DNA from: Lentinus brumalis
Taxonomy: Eukaryota; Basidiomycota; Agaricomycetes; Polyporales; Polyporaceae
DNA: 64,000 bases
Direction: 5' to 3'
Assembly (NCBI GenBank): GCA_001792895.1
Contig: MARA01000004.1
Span: forward strand, 186,001 to 250,000
Shown piece after piece: positions 46,473 through 57,445 of this stretch (within the stretch, counting starts at the first letter, position 1; the number at the start of each line of letters is the position of its first letter). The notes beneath the pieces were generated by a model, which was given only the letters and a program-made list of their open reading frames with translations, did no database searches and was not told the DNA's origin. Made by a program: the position numbers and the translations under genes.

Positions 46473-47900
46473 ATGGCCCCCACCACAGACACCATGCTCG
46501 GCGGATTCTATGTACCCGGGCACAACCGGGTCGTCCTTCAGGACACCCCAATCCCTACGCCAAGTGCGAACCAAGTACTGCTGAAGGTCGTCGCAGCAGG
46601 TGTATGCCACTCGGATGTCTTCTTCCTGAACGCCAGCACCCCAGACCCGCGCACCTACATTTTGGGCCACGAGAACGCCGGCTACGCCGTCTCGTACGTG
46701 CCAGTCTCCTTTTCCGTTGCTCCGTACCCTTCTCCGCTAATGCTTACCGATAATTCGTCAGGTGGGGCTCGGAAGTGACGGGCATTACCAAAGACCAGCT
46801 CTACGTCGTGTATCTCTTCAGCTCCTGCGCCACCCAGGTACAGGGATCACTCGCAGACACCGGCGTCATAGGTGTGGGATTGAATGGCGGGTACGCGAAG
46901 TACCTGATCGCCAACGTCGATCAGCTCGTGCCGGTTCCAGAGGGCCTTGCCCCCGAGATCGCGTGCCTGTCCACCGACTCGCTCATCACAGCCTACAGGG
47001 CGGTCCATAACGCTGCGGAGGTGAGTAGCTCCTGAGTCCCCTTCCTAATGTGCCGACCACTGACTTCTCCGGAAGCTTCGTCCTGGTACCAAGAAGCGCG
47101 TCCTCATCTACGGCGTGGGCGGGCTCGGACACCAGGCTATTCAGATAGCGAAGAGCTACGGCGCGACGGTGTACGCGTGCGACTTCAAGCCCGAGGCGCG
47201 CGAATTGGCGTTGTCTCTGGGCGCAGAACAAGCCTTTGACGCCGCCGAGCTTCAGGCGGCAACGGCGGACACTGTGAAGGATCCGCTAGTGGTCGACATT
47301 GGGATTGACTTCGTCACCAACGCGCAGTGTGAGTGCTCCGTGGTACCGCATCATGATGACCAACCTGATCGCTACTGGCATGTGTAGCGTTTACGCTGCT
47401 TTCTAGCGCTGTGAAGAGGGCCGAAACGAGTCTCAGCAGCCCTGGAGGGTTGATCGTTCTGGTAAACGTCATTCCGAGCTCTATCGGAGAGAGGACCGCC
47501 GGTGCTAATTCAGCCGCTGTAGGTCGGAGTATCGACGGACCAGCTATCTTTCAACACTGCGGACTTTGTCACGAACCACATCAACAGTAAGCACTCTCCA
47601 ATCGTCAACGGCGGGCGTGAACAAGGCTAATCTGACCGTTGTATTCTCGTCTGCAGTCAAGACCTCGCTCTACGGAACTCTCGACGACTGCAAGGCATCC
47701 CTTGACCTCCTCGCGAAGGTATGACTCCCTGATGACGTTCGCTAGAGTCTCACTCTCATCCGGACGGATGCACATAGGGGATCGTCAAGCCCGTCGTGTC
47801 TACCGAGCCACTCCACAGGGTCGTCGACGTGCTCGACGAGCTTAAGGCCAACGAATATCTCGGGAGGAAGGTCATACTCCCGGCTACCGGCACCGACTGA
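46473..47900 (+). CDS. Zinc-type alcohol dehydrogenase (MDR superfamily), copy 2
   Basis: Seven exons fit with correct phases: 46473-46693, 46762-47020, 47076-47328, 47388-47461, 47523-47586, 47657-47718, 47778-47900; the protein is 351 residues. The catalytic domain shows AAGVCHSDVFF (zinc Cys) and LGHENAGYA (His-Glu). An Asp in STDSLITAY sits where some family members use Asp as the last zinc ligand. The Rossmann domain has YGVGGLGHQAIQIAKSYGA, and an acidic residue follows in YACDFKPEA, which suggests NAD rather than NADP. The four-Cys structural-zinc loop is replaced by a short segment (SSCATQVQGSLADTG). Substrate unknown. Its damaged paralog lies 1.7 kb upstream. Confidence 0.85.
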
Positions 47901-49032
47901 TTACTAGCTGTAGCTGCGCATATATGAGATTTTTGGACATAAGCTCAACACCTTTCAGGAGAATACTGCCTCAATCTTCCGACAACTGTAGGCAATAGCA
48001 AAAAGCACAGGTAAGTATTCGAGTTGTCTTGTAGCCGCTTTATATACATAGAAGGCCGCTATTGCGACTCATAGGACTGCGACTTGAGCTGAGCATTTGC
48101 GAACGCCACTTGGAAAGGTGACGCGGACATATGGCTCAATTGCAATGGCTGCCACAATACGCACGTGTGCTGGTACCACGCCCATAGTGCATGGTGCATT
48201 GACCCCCGCCTAAATTGCCAGAGAAACAGTGAGAGGTGGACATGTGAAAGTACGGGAGGAGGAGGCAAGCTGGTCGACGAAGTCGTTGACCTGCGCAGGA
48301 AGAGAGGATGACGAGGTATGAGCAGGTGTGTACAGCACCCGGGGCGGGAGGAGGAGCGATTGATGATGTCGAAGAGCCAGAGGTACTTAGATGGGGACTC
48401 GGGAGGGACCTCGGGAGCTGAGGCGCGCGTGTACGCGTTGTCCACGTGGTATGCTCTTCGGACTCCGCTTGATTTAGCCACAGACGCGACGCGAGGCTCG
48501 CACTCACTGGTCTCCCTTCCGAAACCTCATACCCCTCCGATGTTCAGGTGGAAGACAGCCGTTACTATTGAACAGCACGACGCGCCTGGGCGTGACCGTC
48601 AACCATCTCCCCACCACACTCTGGCCATGTTGTACGGTCAACCCGGCTGCAAGCTCCTTCTTGGATCACCACGCATTGGCCCGGGGCCACAAAGCCGTCA
48701 AAGGTTTGGGCCTTTTTGTTCCGCTTTCATTCTGCAAGGTCTATGCGCCCTTTGACTGATGCCCGGGGCCGGCGGCCAAGATCGAGCGGAGAGGCCAAAG
48801 CGAACCGTCAAAGCGAACTTTGGTCCGTCGAGCTTGGTCGCACAGTCGGCCAAGTATAAATTCTGGGCATGATCCGACTACGACGATCAGTACATTCCCT
48901 GCCCTACGCATTCTACACCGTCCTGCCAGATTTCTCGCTTGTGGTTTCTCCACTCATCCACTCGTATGAAGGTACGCCGCACTAGTTTCTCATGCGACTC
49001 AGAGTGAGGGCGGCTCACTGACATGCTGCAAG
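47901..49032. other. Intergenic, F-box gene promoter region
   Basis: Only short or low-complexity ORFs. TATAAAT at 48855-48861 is followed by a leader with a likely 5' UTR intron (donor at 48971, acceptor just before the ATG at 49033). No other gene was recognised. Confidence 0.4.
48855..48861 (+). promoter_or_regulatory. TATA box of the F-box gene at 49033
   Basis: TATAAAT about 178 bp before the start codon, consistent with a leader that contains a short 5' UTR intron. Confidence 0.5.
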
Positions 49033-50748
49033 ATGTATGCTCGTCCAGGTCCAGACCATGGGATGCCAGCGGCCGGCCACCTCGGTCTCTCCCAAGGTCT
49101 TGTCCGGAGAGGACACATCGGCACCTTCCCGAACGAAGTGCTCATCAAGATATTCACGGATCTTGGCACTTCCGGATGGACTGGTGCGAGTCGGGTTCTT
49201 CTTCCAGCGATGTCAACTTGTCGGAAGTGGCGAGACGTCATCCGCGGCACACCTGAATTCTGGAACAAGATCCACGTCATCCGTCATCTGGAATGGCTGG
49301 GGATATGTCTGGAGCGTTCACAACAGCTACCGATCCACGTATCCTTCCACTGGTCAAGGATCCATCTCTTGCAGGCGCTCCGCTACCTCCACCAACACAA
49401 GGATAGAATCGCGTCTATCAATGTTCGTTCGCTCCATTGCGAGCAAGTCAAGGAACATATAATCTTCCCCTGGGACATGCTCCAGTTGAAGACTCTCAAT
49501 ATAGTGCTGGAGCACGAACACGCAGACAACGCCACGCCGCACAGCGGAAGATGCCCTCCACTGGTCCTGACATCCCCGAGCTTGGAAGAGTTGACCGTTC
49601 ACGGGTTGACCATCGACGGGCACGCGCCCGCCTTCTCCTCCCTTCGCAGGCTCTCGATCAGAGCTTGCAGTGGCACTCGGAAGACCCACAGGCTCCCGCG
49701 TTTCTTAGACATCCTCAAGACTTGCGTCTCCTTGGAGGAACTCGACCTCCAAGAGACAGCTCTGGACGCCATCCAGTTCGATATACCGCAGGCTACCGGT
49801 CCTATGGTCGTTCTCCCCCGTCTCCGCGACCTCTTCGTCTCTGGGAAGGTGGAAGAAGTCTCCAACTTGCTTTCTCACATGGAGGTTGGACCGAGCGTGA
49901 ACATCTACCTAGAGACAGATTACCAGGAGGATCTCTCGCGCGCCACGTTCGCCATACGCAACATTCTACCCCTCGACATCCCTCAGAGCAAGCTCGCTAT
50001 TCTCAGATCGGCGACGCGCCTCTTGCTAGAGGTTCCCAATGCATCCTACGAGGACGGCGTCATGTTCATTACCGCTACCCGCGGCATGGACCTGGATCAC
50101 AAGCTCCATATCGCTGTCCGTGTTTCTGCAGAGCATCTCGAGGCCGGCGATGGAACAGCTTCCAGGGATGCGAAGGCCACGTACTTCCTCAACGCCTTGG
50201 AAATCCTTCCCACAATGTTCCCAACCGCTCCGGTCCATACAATCGTCTGTCGCGGAGAGATTGCCGCGTGTGAGGACCCGAGTGACTGGCTCCCGCTCTG
50301 CGCAGGCTTCCCCAGGCTGACGACACTGGTCATCGACGACAGCATCCGCTTTGGCGACGCAGTGCCCCTCTTCCGCGCGTTGGCTAGCCCACAGTCTCCC
50401 GACGATTCCCGCCCCGTCTGCCGCTTCCTGGAGTCCATCTGGATCTGCAACACGGATGGGGAGGTCGACCGCCTGGAGGAGATCCGCAAGTGCCTTATGT
50501 GGCGCGCTGCGAACCAGGTTCCGCTGAAGCGTCTCCGGCTGGAGGTCGTCGCAAGCGAGTACGATGCGACCATCCTACGTGTGTCGGAATATCAGGCGCA
50601 CTTCGCCCAGCTGGTGCCTAACAGTAGCCTGGTCATCTGGGACATATACAACCCGGACCACGTACGACGCATGTCCAGAGGCATTGACGTAGAGATGCCG
50701 TTCGACCGCCGCTCGAGTTCAGACTCCATGGCCGTAGATTGGATGTAG
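49033..50748 (+). CDS. F-box protein, pair member A
   Basis: A single uninterrupted frame of 571 residues. The F-box lies near residues 30-75 (core FPNEVLIKIFTDLG, then MSTCRKWRDVIRGTPEFW). The rest is leucine-rich with repeated SLEEL and RLRDL-type motifs. It is paralogous along its whole length to the gene at 54979-56628: shared stretches include KDRI, FDIPQ, GKVEEVSNLLSHMEV and DGTAS. The family acts as substrate receptors of SCF ubiquitin ligases; the target is unknown. The coding region has no intron, but a 5' UTR intron just before the ATG is likely in both paralogs. Confidence 0.87.
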   Translation: MYARPGPDHGMPAAGHLGLSQGLVRRGHIGTFPNEVLIKIFTDLGTSGWTGASRVLLPAMSTCRKWRDVIRGTPEFWNKIHVIRHLEWLGICLERSQQLPIHVSFHWSRIHLLQALRYLHQHKDRIASINVRSLHCEQVKEHIIFPWDMLQLKTLNIVLEHEHADNATPHSGRCPPLVLTSPSLEELTVHGLTIDGHAPAFSSLRRLSIRACSGTRKTHRLPRFLDILKTCVSLEELDLQETALDAIQFDIPQATGPMVVLPRLRDLFVSGKVEEVSNLLSHMEVGPSVNIYLETDYQEDLSRATFAIRNILPLDIPQSKLAILRSATRLLLEVPNASYEDGVMFITATRGMDLDHKLHIAVRVSAEHLEAGDGTASRDAKATYFLNALEILPTMFPTAPVHTIVCRGEIAACEDPSDWLPLCAGFPRLTTLVIDDSIRFGDAVPLFRALASPQSPDDSRPVCRFLESIWICNTDGEVDRLEEIRKCLMWRAANQVPLKRLRLEVVASEYDATILRVSEYQAHFAQLVPNSSLVIWDIYNPDHVRRMSRGIDVEMPFDRRSSSDSMAVDWM

Positions 50749-50831
50749 TAAATGCACTGTAGATCAGAAGATCATGTATACTATGTAGTAACACTCGGGC
50801 TGTCTGTGGTTTAATGTTACTGTAACTCCGA

Positions 50832-53626
50832 TCACTCCACCTCTGCATGCAGTCTGACAAAGAAGGTCGTCTGACAGACTGGGCAGCCCATCTTGGTCAA
50901 AAGCTCCTCTATGATACACCTGCGCATGGAAACACAAATTCAGTACCTTCTCATTGTCGCTCGAAGTCAAGAAGAGACAGACACATACCCGTGACAGAAT
51001 ATATGCCCACACATGGTCGCAACGGGCTGGACGCATGGATCCCGAAGACACGACCGACAATGAAAGGAGACTGCCGCCGAATTCCTATTCGTGAGAGGTC
51101 TCGGGCTTTGCGCTGCTTCAGTCGTGGCGTGATTTCGATGAAGATCATTCGGAGTACCGCTCTGCGTAAGCCCACTCAACGGCGTCGGATAGGCAACCTG
51201 TACCGTGGAGTGAACCTTGAGTCAACCTCTGCAAACACATATGATACAGCACTCGCACTCACCGGCAGACCTCTTGCAGTATTGCCACCAGCGGTAGCCC
51301 GAGTGCTGACCCCAACTTTGCTTGTCTGACGACCATGTTGGGCCGACTCTGTATGAGCTCCTCGAGTCAGTGTGTCCGGTTCGGCCCGTTCCCCTGGTCG
51401 AACAGCGTAGTACGTCTTGTCCGCGGGGTCTGCAAGCACAGATTGCGGAGGTATCGTCTGAGACGAGGTGTCCACATACGACGTCGAAGCGACCGTGGAT
51501 GGCGTCGGACTATGAAGATTGTGGACGCAGGTCCGGACCCTGAAATAAGTGCCTAGTCTCCGAACGACGCTGGAGACGCAACGTACCCTGACGCACGTGG
51601 CAGGCTTAGTGTCTCCAGGGTGTCCGGTACCACTGACCTGGTCGCGACGGCGGACAACTCCGCAGACGTTGCCAGGCTTATGCCGCCGCTGCCTTCGGCC
51701 GTCACATGTACGCTGCGTTGGATATCGTGGTCCGAATCGGGTCCTGAACCCTCCGGCTGCATGAGTGCATTGAGTTACGTTATGACGAGGAATAAGACAG
51801 GGGAAGCGTACCCCGGTAGGTGCTAGTATATCCCGCTCGACTTCCTTGCCCTTCCTACTAGGTGCAGCCGGGTCGCGGTCGCTCATTGCGCCGTTTGTCG
51901 CCTTGGTCGATCCCGGAGGCGGGCATCTTGCCTTGTGCTATGAATATACGCATGTCAGCACCTCGACTCGTTTCGATCTACCCGTATGATACAACGTACC
52001 GTGGCCCAAGGGCCGATCGAAGCAAACCCAAGGCCACATGTATGGCAGGTCGGATGGAGAGGGGACTCGGCGTAATGGGCCTGTAGTGCCTCAGTGCTTA
52101 TAAACCCGACGGTGCACTTGGCGCATTGCGTATCCTGTTTACTGATATATCGACCGCTGCGGTGAAGGAAACTTAGCAACTGACCTCCGTGGGCGAAGTA
52201 GTGGCAGCAGCTTGAACCTCCTCGTTCCCTTTGCTATACACAGTGACAGACTGCAAATATGAATGCTCAGTCGGAACCGCCTCGCATGTCGACTATCTCG
52301 ACGGCGAACCTTCAGCATGATTGAGGCGGGGCGCGAGTGGGCTTGGCTTCGGTGCTGGACAAGGGTCCGTGGGTGTGCACGGTGTACCTAGAGTACTAGC
52401 GCAGTACTCACCTTCTCGAGCCCTGCAACGGTCTTGAACTTCTGCGTGCAGTCCGGACATGCGACCTCGGCGATCAAAGGATTAAAGCGGCTGTGGCCGG
52501 TTTTGCTGGTATGCGCCGCTGTCTTGAGGCCAGAATTGATGATCTGATAGCAGTCGTTACAGAAGTATGATTGTTCTTCTTCTCCCATGCTCGCAGTGGG
52601 CATGGATGTACTCGAATCTGCGCTCTGTCCATGTTGCGCCTTCGACATGCCTGAGGCGGGACGCGAGTGAACATCGCTTCTGTGCTGGACACAAGTTCGT
52701 GGGCATACTGACACTAGTGGACTGAAAGCCACTCGCACGGTACTCACCTTCTCAAGTCCCGCAACGGTTTTGAACTTCTGAGGGCAATTCGGACAGGCGA
52801 CTTCGGCGATCAAGTCAGCGAGCTCTTTGTGTCCTGTCGCGCGTGTATGCGCCGCTGTCATGAGAGCGGAATCCATTACTTGGAAACACTTGTTGCAGTA
52901 GTAAGGTTGTACTTCTTCTCCAATACTCGAAGCGGGCGTGAACTTGCTCGAAGCGGAGTTCGAGCTAGTGTGAGCTGTCGCGCATCCATCTGTTGGGTTC
53001 GGCTCCGCGGGAACGACGGATGCTGAGGGCGTCGCGATCTGTATGGCATAAGCCAACCACGGGTCAGAGGCACGCACAACTTCAAGAGGTCGCATTGCGT
53101 AGGTCACCTGAATGTTTGAACGTCTATGAAGAGCCCTTCGATGCTACATCGTGCAGAACGGTTCGAATCAGCATGGACGTCAGAGTTCTGAGTACTCATC
53201 ATGCGTTCGGACGCTCACAGCAAAAAGAGCCTCGTAGTCTTCGAAAGGCTGATGGCAATTCAAGCAAAACACTGAGACTCGAGTCGATTCCGGACCGTCC
53301 AGAACCTGCGCAACTGACTTAGAATCGTCGGATGAGACCTCTATATGGCGTGATCGTGCCGGAAGAGACGGCGCTGACACCGCACTAGTAGATGAGACTG
53401 TCGGAGCTGGCACCGTGGCAAAGCTATCGGGCGGCTGTTGGATATGTCCTGTGGTTTTGATGTGGTCGGACCTCTTCTTGCACTTGCTAAAGGACTGAGA
53501 GCAGAAGGTGCAGAAGTATGCGGGCTTGTAGGCGTGTCCTCTAAGTTCCGCATGCTGTCTGCACTCCGACAGAGTTGGGAAGACCAGCTTGCACTGGCGG
53601 CATCTGTAAAACTGCTTCGTCATCAC
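50832..53626 (-). CDS. C2H2/C2HC zinc-finger protein with C-terminal RING, family copy 4, with duplicated finger exons
   Basis: Exons inferred on the minus strand: 53219-53626, 52748-53143, 52412-52684, 52185-52354, 52000-52134, 51812-51937, about 51553-51757, 51263-51509, 50989-51197 and 50832-50919. Two N-terminal fingers (CRQCKLVF, CTFCSQSF) are followed by CLNCHQPF. A module of two fingers then occurs twice (YYCNKCFQ ... CPNCPQKFKTVAGLEK and YFCNDCYQ ... CPDCTQKFKTVAGLEK). The CAKCTVGF and C2HC finger (CHTCGLGF ... HKARC) and a RING (CRSC, CGHIFCHGC, CPVC) complete it. Each split finger continues with His at the next exon. Exon 52185-52354 (170 nt) and the join before 51509 do not keep frame, so one or two lesions or missed exons remain. 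Confidence 0.65.
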
Positions 53627-54978
53627 GGCATATATCGGTAGGTAACCAGTACTAGCAGAGGCCGTCTGACGGATGGGAGTCGGTTACGCAAAAACGAGGT
53701 AGACGTTGCATGCAGAGAGTGGTGAGTCGCGGTTAACCAGCCCGATGGCGCGTGGTGCAGAGGCGCCGGAGAAGTTGACGCAGTTTGAAGCAAGGGGTAA
53801 TAATGTCACCGGCGATGAGACATCGGTCATTTTGGATTGGTATACAGTCAGACTTATCTGAGGCAACAGTCCGACCAGCTACAACAAATCAGTCAAAGTC
53901 GGATAAGTAAACGGTCTAGCATCTGTGGCATTCCGGTCCGCTTACGAAGAGATTTCTGTCCGCTAAAAATGAGATTTTGGTCACTCACTTTTGAAGAAAC
54001 CATACTTCTACCCCTCCGTTCTCCACAATTGTTGCACCAATGCATAGCTACTCCTCTAGTGGCTATGAGAAAATTGTCGTCGAGATAGTCCGGTATGAAT
54101 AACGCGAATGACAAGGCAGACAGTGGTAGCTGTCGGAAGCGGGATGGTTGCCATAAAGGGCAAGAGCGGGAAAGAAAGCGCCGGGGAGACGGAAGCGCGA
54201 GCAGGCAAGCGCCAGAGAGTGGGGGATATCTCTTCGTCATTTCAAGGAGAAAGAAGAGGAGGACATACACAAGAGTAATTTTCCTGTGACTATAGAGGTT
54301 ATGCCAGTATACACACCAAAAATCAGCCCGAACGGATGAATGGAAGGGGGGTTTCGCAAAAGGTGATGACCGATGCTTCATCTCCGTTGACCAGATTGCT
54401 ATCTCCCGTGACATTAACCCATTTTGCCAGTTTGAAACTCAGCCACAGGCGCGGCGCGTCGACAGCGCGACTCTCCAGCCTCAATTAGCCACCACGATGT
54501 TCTCACCATGACTGCTCATCCTACGACGTGTGGTGATCCTTACTGACCCGGTTCTCTGCTCTAGGCGTTACAATGTCTCAGCGTGGTCGAGCTTTAGCAG
54601 ACTCCCATGCTCGAGACTCCGAACATCCTTGTAAGGCGCGAAGCATTGACCGCCAGGGCGTCGCGGCCTCTTGTTACGCTGTCACAATGCGTATGCAGTG
54701 TATGCACGGGGACAATGCTTCGCTTTGTATTATGCTAATAGTCGGAGGAGTCAATGCGACGGCTAAATCGTCGAGCCTCCGTTGAGCTGCACCGTGTCGG
54801 CGAGGTATAAAAGCCGGACAGACGAAGAAGAGCACACACACAACCTCACCCAGGCTCATCTCCACTCGCACGTTCGTCTTCACTTGTGCTTGTGCTTGCT
54901 TCCACTCGAAGGAGGTGCGCGCTCATGATGTCCTCTCGCGCAACAACCTCGATATGCTCGCTGACATGAGTACTGCAG
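53627..54978. other. Intergenic, with an AT-richer patch
   Basis: This separates the divergent zinc-protein copy 4 and F-box pair member B. The part 53830-54420 is visibly richer in A and T than its surroundings and holds a 173-codon minus-strand ORF (53893-54414) of no known family; it could be a remnant of a transposon, but I found no terminal repeats. The right end holds the TATA box at 54806-54812 and the leader of the F-box gene. Confidence 0.4.
54806..54812 (+). promoter_or_regulatory. TATA box of the F-box gene at 54979
   Basis: TATAAAA about 170 bp before the start codon, at nearly the same distance as in the paralog at 49033, followed by a CT-rich leader. Confidence 0.6.
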
Positions 54979-56628
54979 ATGAATCACGGGATGACTGCGT
55001 CGCATGCACCCGTCGTCCAGGGGCTACAACGCCCATTGACCATCGACGCCTTACCAAACGAGCTCCTCATCAAGATATTCGCTGACGTCGGGTCTGCATC
55101 GTGCTGTGACGGTAACTACAAAGGCATTCGCGACACACGAAAACTACTTCCAGCCATGCTAACGTCCAAGAATTGGCTGGCCGTCATATGCGGCACTCCC
55201 GCCTTGTGGCGTGAGATTCTTGTCCGCGATAGCTGGGCGTGGTTGGCGGCGTGCTTGCATCGCTCACAGGACCTCCTGGTCGACATCTGTTTCGTTTCGT
55301 CCGGGACCAACTTCGCCAAGGCTCAACATATCCTCCGCCCGCACAAGGATAGAATCGGGTCCCTGATGTTCCGTTCACTCGACTGCGCACAGTTCGGCGA
55401 GCAGATCGCTCTCGAAGAAATGTGCCAGTTGAAGTCTCTGTGGATCACGGTTCATCATGGGCACAGAGCCGACGTAACAATGCACGACGGGATTTGTCCT
55501 GCCCTACGAGCCTTGAAAGCTCCGTTCCTAGAGACGCTACATGTTGATGGGCTCGCCTTGTACAAGCCTTCCTCTCCGTTCTCCTGTCTGCGCACCCTGC
55601 AGATCGGCGAGTGCGTTGGCCTCCGGAAGACTATCAGGATCGCAGAGTTCGTACGCTTTCTCAATGACTGCGTTTCTCTGGAGAACCTCGAGCTGAAACA
55701 CCACGCCCTGGATGCCGTCCTCTTTGACATTCCCCAGGGCACCGGCCCTATATCCGCCTTTCCTCGACTTCGCCAGCTCGCCATCGGTGGGAAGGTGGAG
55801 GAAGTCTCCAATCTGCTCTCCCACATGGAGGTCAGGCCCGACGTAGACCTCTTGCTGGAGACCGATGACCAGGAGGACATAGCGAGCGCCGCGCAAGCCG
55901 CACGGGCCATCCTGCCTCGCGACATCCCTGGGTGCAAGATCGGAATCCTGAAGTCAGCGACGCGCATCATGGTGGACGTTCCCCCGTCAAATGACCCGGA
56001 ACTGCTGTCCATCACCGCTACGCAAGGCATGAACCTCAGCCACAAGATCAACATTGTCGTGCGAGTCTCGCAAGAGCGCAGCGCCGCTGGAGACGGAACC
56101 GCATCTCAGCATGCGAGGGGCGAGTATTTCGTCTCTGCGTTAGCTCATCTCGCCCGTATGTTTCCAGACGCGCCGGTGGAGACACTCATCTGCCGCGGAG
56201 AGGTTTCCGTAGTCGAGGAGCGGACCTGGCAAACACTACTCGAAGGTTTCCCCAGGCTGAGAACATTGGTCATCGACGACAACGCCGACGGCCACCCGGG
56301 GCCTCTTTCCCGGGCATTGACGAGCACGGCGTGCCGTCACCTGGAGTATATGTGGCTTTGTAACATGTACGGCGAAGCCGGCGACCTCGAGGAGATCTGG
56401 CAGTGCGTTGCCTGGCGCACTGGCCAGGGGGCTCCGATGAGACGTCTCCGTCTAGACTTAGCCGTGAAGGTGGTCAACGGAGAACTCCCGGTCGTATCAG
56501 GATACCAGTCAGAGTTCGCGCGTCTCATGCCTGCGAGCAGCTTGATCCTGCATGATGTTGACGATGTGGGTCGCAGTGTGGTGGCGTCCGCACAGATCAC
56601 CAAAGAGTATCCGTTCAACTGGTATTAG
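54979..56628 (+). CDS. F-box protein, pair member B
   Basis: A single frame of 549 residues. The F-box is near residues 21-70 (core LPNELLIKIFADVG, then LTSKNWLAVICGTPALW). The rest is leucine-rich with SLENLELK and RLRQLAIGGKVEEVSNLLSHMEV. It is a full-length paralog of the gene at 49033-50748. The intact frame and shared 5' layout suggest both are expressed. It probably acts as a substrate receptor of an SCF ubiquitin ligase with unknown target. The start follows an AG (TACTGCAG before the ATG) that may be the acceptor of a 5' UTR intron. Confidence 0.87.
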   Translation: MNHGMTASHAPVVQGLQRPLTIDALPNELLIKIFADVGSASCCDGNYKGIRDTRKLLPAMLTSKNWLAVICGTPALWREILVRDSWAWLAACLHRSQDLLVDICFVSSGTNFAKAQHILRPHKDRIGSLMFRSLDCAQFGEQIALEEMCQLKSLWITVHHGHRADVTMHDGICPALRALKAPFLETLHVDGLALYKPSSPFSCLRTLQIGECVGLRKTIRIAEFVRFLNDCVSLENLELKHHALDAVLFDIPQGTGPISAFPRLRQLAIGGKVEEVSNLLSHMEVRPDVDLLLETDDQEDIASAAQAARAILPRDIPGCKIGILKSATRIMVDVPPSNDPELLSITATQGMNLSHKINIVVRVSQERSAAGDGTASQHARGEYFVSALAHLARMFPDAPVETLICRGEVSVVEERTWQTLLEGFPRLRTLVIDDNADGHPGPLSRALTSTACRHLEYMWLCNMYGEAGDLEEIWQCVAWRTGQGAPMRRLRLDLAVKVVNGELPVVSGYQSEFARLMPASSLILHDVDDVGRSVVASAQITKEYPFNWY

Positions 56629-56830
56629 AACCCCAAGAAGCATAACACTGTCAAAGCCGAAGAAGCCTAGCACACGAGTCGTCATGTATATCACTCACAT
56701 TACGTCTTATAATGATCGATTCCACCTTTGAGTTGAACCCTGATATATTAATTTGCTAGAGTGAGATATCAGCACCGAGCACACTTCAACTCGAACACGA
56801 ATGCTTACCATTCCTCAATATGCCAAATGT

Positions 56831-57445
56831 TCACTTCGCTAAGACGAACTTCTCCATGACTTCCCAACCCGGTACTGGTCCTTCACATCTCACCATCCAT
56901 ATCTCTTCGCCATCGAAGCCGTCAATGAGCTCCGGATCTTGCTCCTCCTCGATATCATCGTAGAAACACGCAATCTTGACCTCGCTTTCGTCTCCACGCC
57001 CGCCCTCCAGGACCCGGAGCTCGCTCTTCAGCCTGCGAGCCGTATTCTCGCGTTCTCCCTTGTCAGCCTCGTCGATGTAGTACAAGGACAGGTGCGCCAC
57101 AGGCGGGACCGCAGCGTCTCCGAGGGAGGCACGCAAGTGCTCGCGCAGATTCTCCAGCAGCGACCCTGGTGAGGAATGGACGGCGACGAAGACCGACATG
57201 AAGTACTTCTCGCCGACTTCGAGCGACTTGAAGCGGATGGGGAAGGCAGATTGACCGCGAGGAACGGCGGCTCGGAGAGCAGCGGGGTCGGAGGATGAGG
57301 CGAGCGTGACGTGCGGCTGGAAGGGCGGGAAGGAGGAGGGCGACTTCGTTGTCGGCGGCCGTATCTTCATCACTGTTTCTATCTTCTTTGTCGTCTCCTC
57401 GTTTGGGACAAGCCATAGCGAGATGCCTTGAGTTTGTGTTGGCAT
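56831..57445 (-). CDS. CPD1: 2',3'-cyclic-nucleotide 3'-phosphodiesterase (2H phosphoesterase family)
   Basis: A single exon of 204 residues. The two catalytic H-x-T/S motifs of the 2H family are visible: PHVTLAS near residue 45 and AHLSLYY near residue 119. The N-terminal GISLWLVPNE is typical of fungal cyclic phosphodiesterases. The enzyme opens 2',3'-cyclic phosphates to 2'-phosphates, for example ADP-ribose 1'',2''-cyclic phosphate left over from tRNA splicing. Length fits the family (about 200-240). It is single copy here and has no lesion. The symbol follows the yeast enzyme and is by similarity only. Confidence 0.85.
   Translation of the reverse strand: MPTQTQGISLWLVPNEETTKKIETVMKIRPPTTKSPSSFPPFQPHVTLASSSDPAALRAAVPRGQSAFPIRFKSLEVGEKYFMSVFVAVHSSPGSLLENLREHLRASLGDAAVPPVAHLSLYYIDEADKGERENTARRLKSELRVLEGGRGDESEVKIACFYDDIEEEQDPELIDGFDGEEIWMVRCEGPVPGWEVMEKFVLAK

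Noticed and set aside
53159..53169. GGTTCGAATCA resembling a tRNA B box
   Set aside because: No A box upstream and no cloverleaf; it lies in an intron of zinc-protein copy 4.
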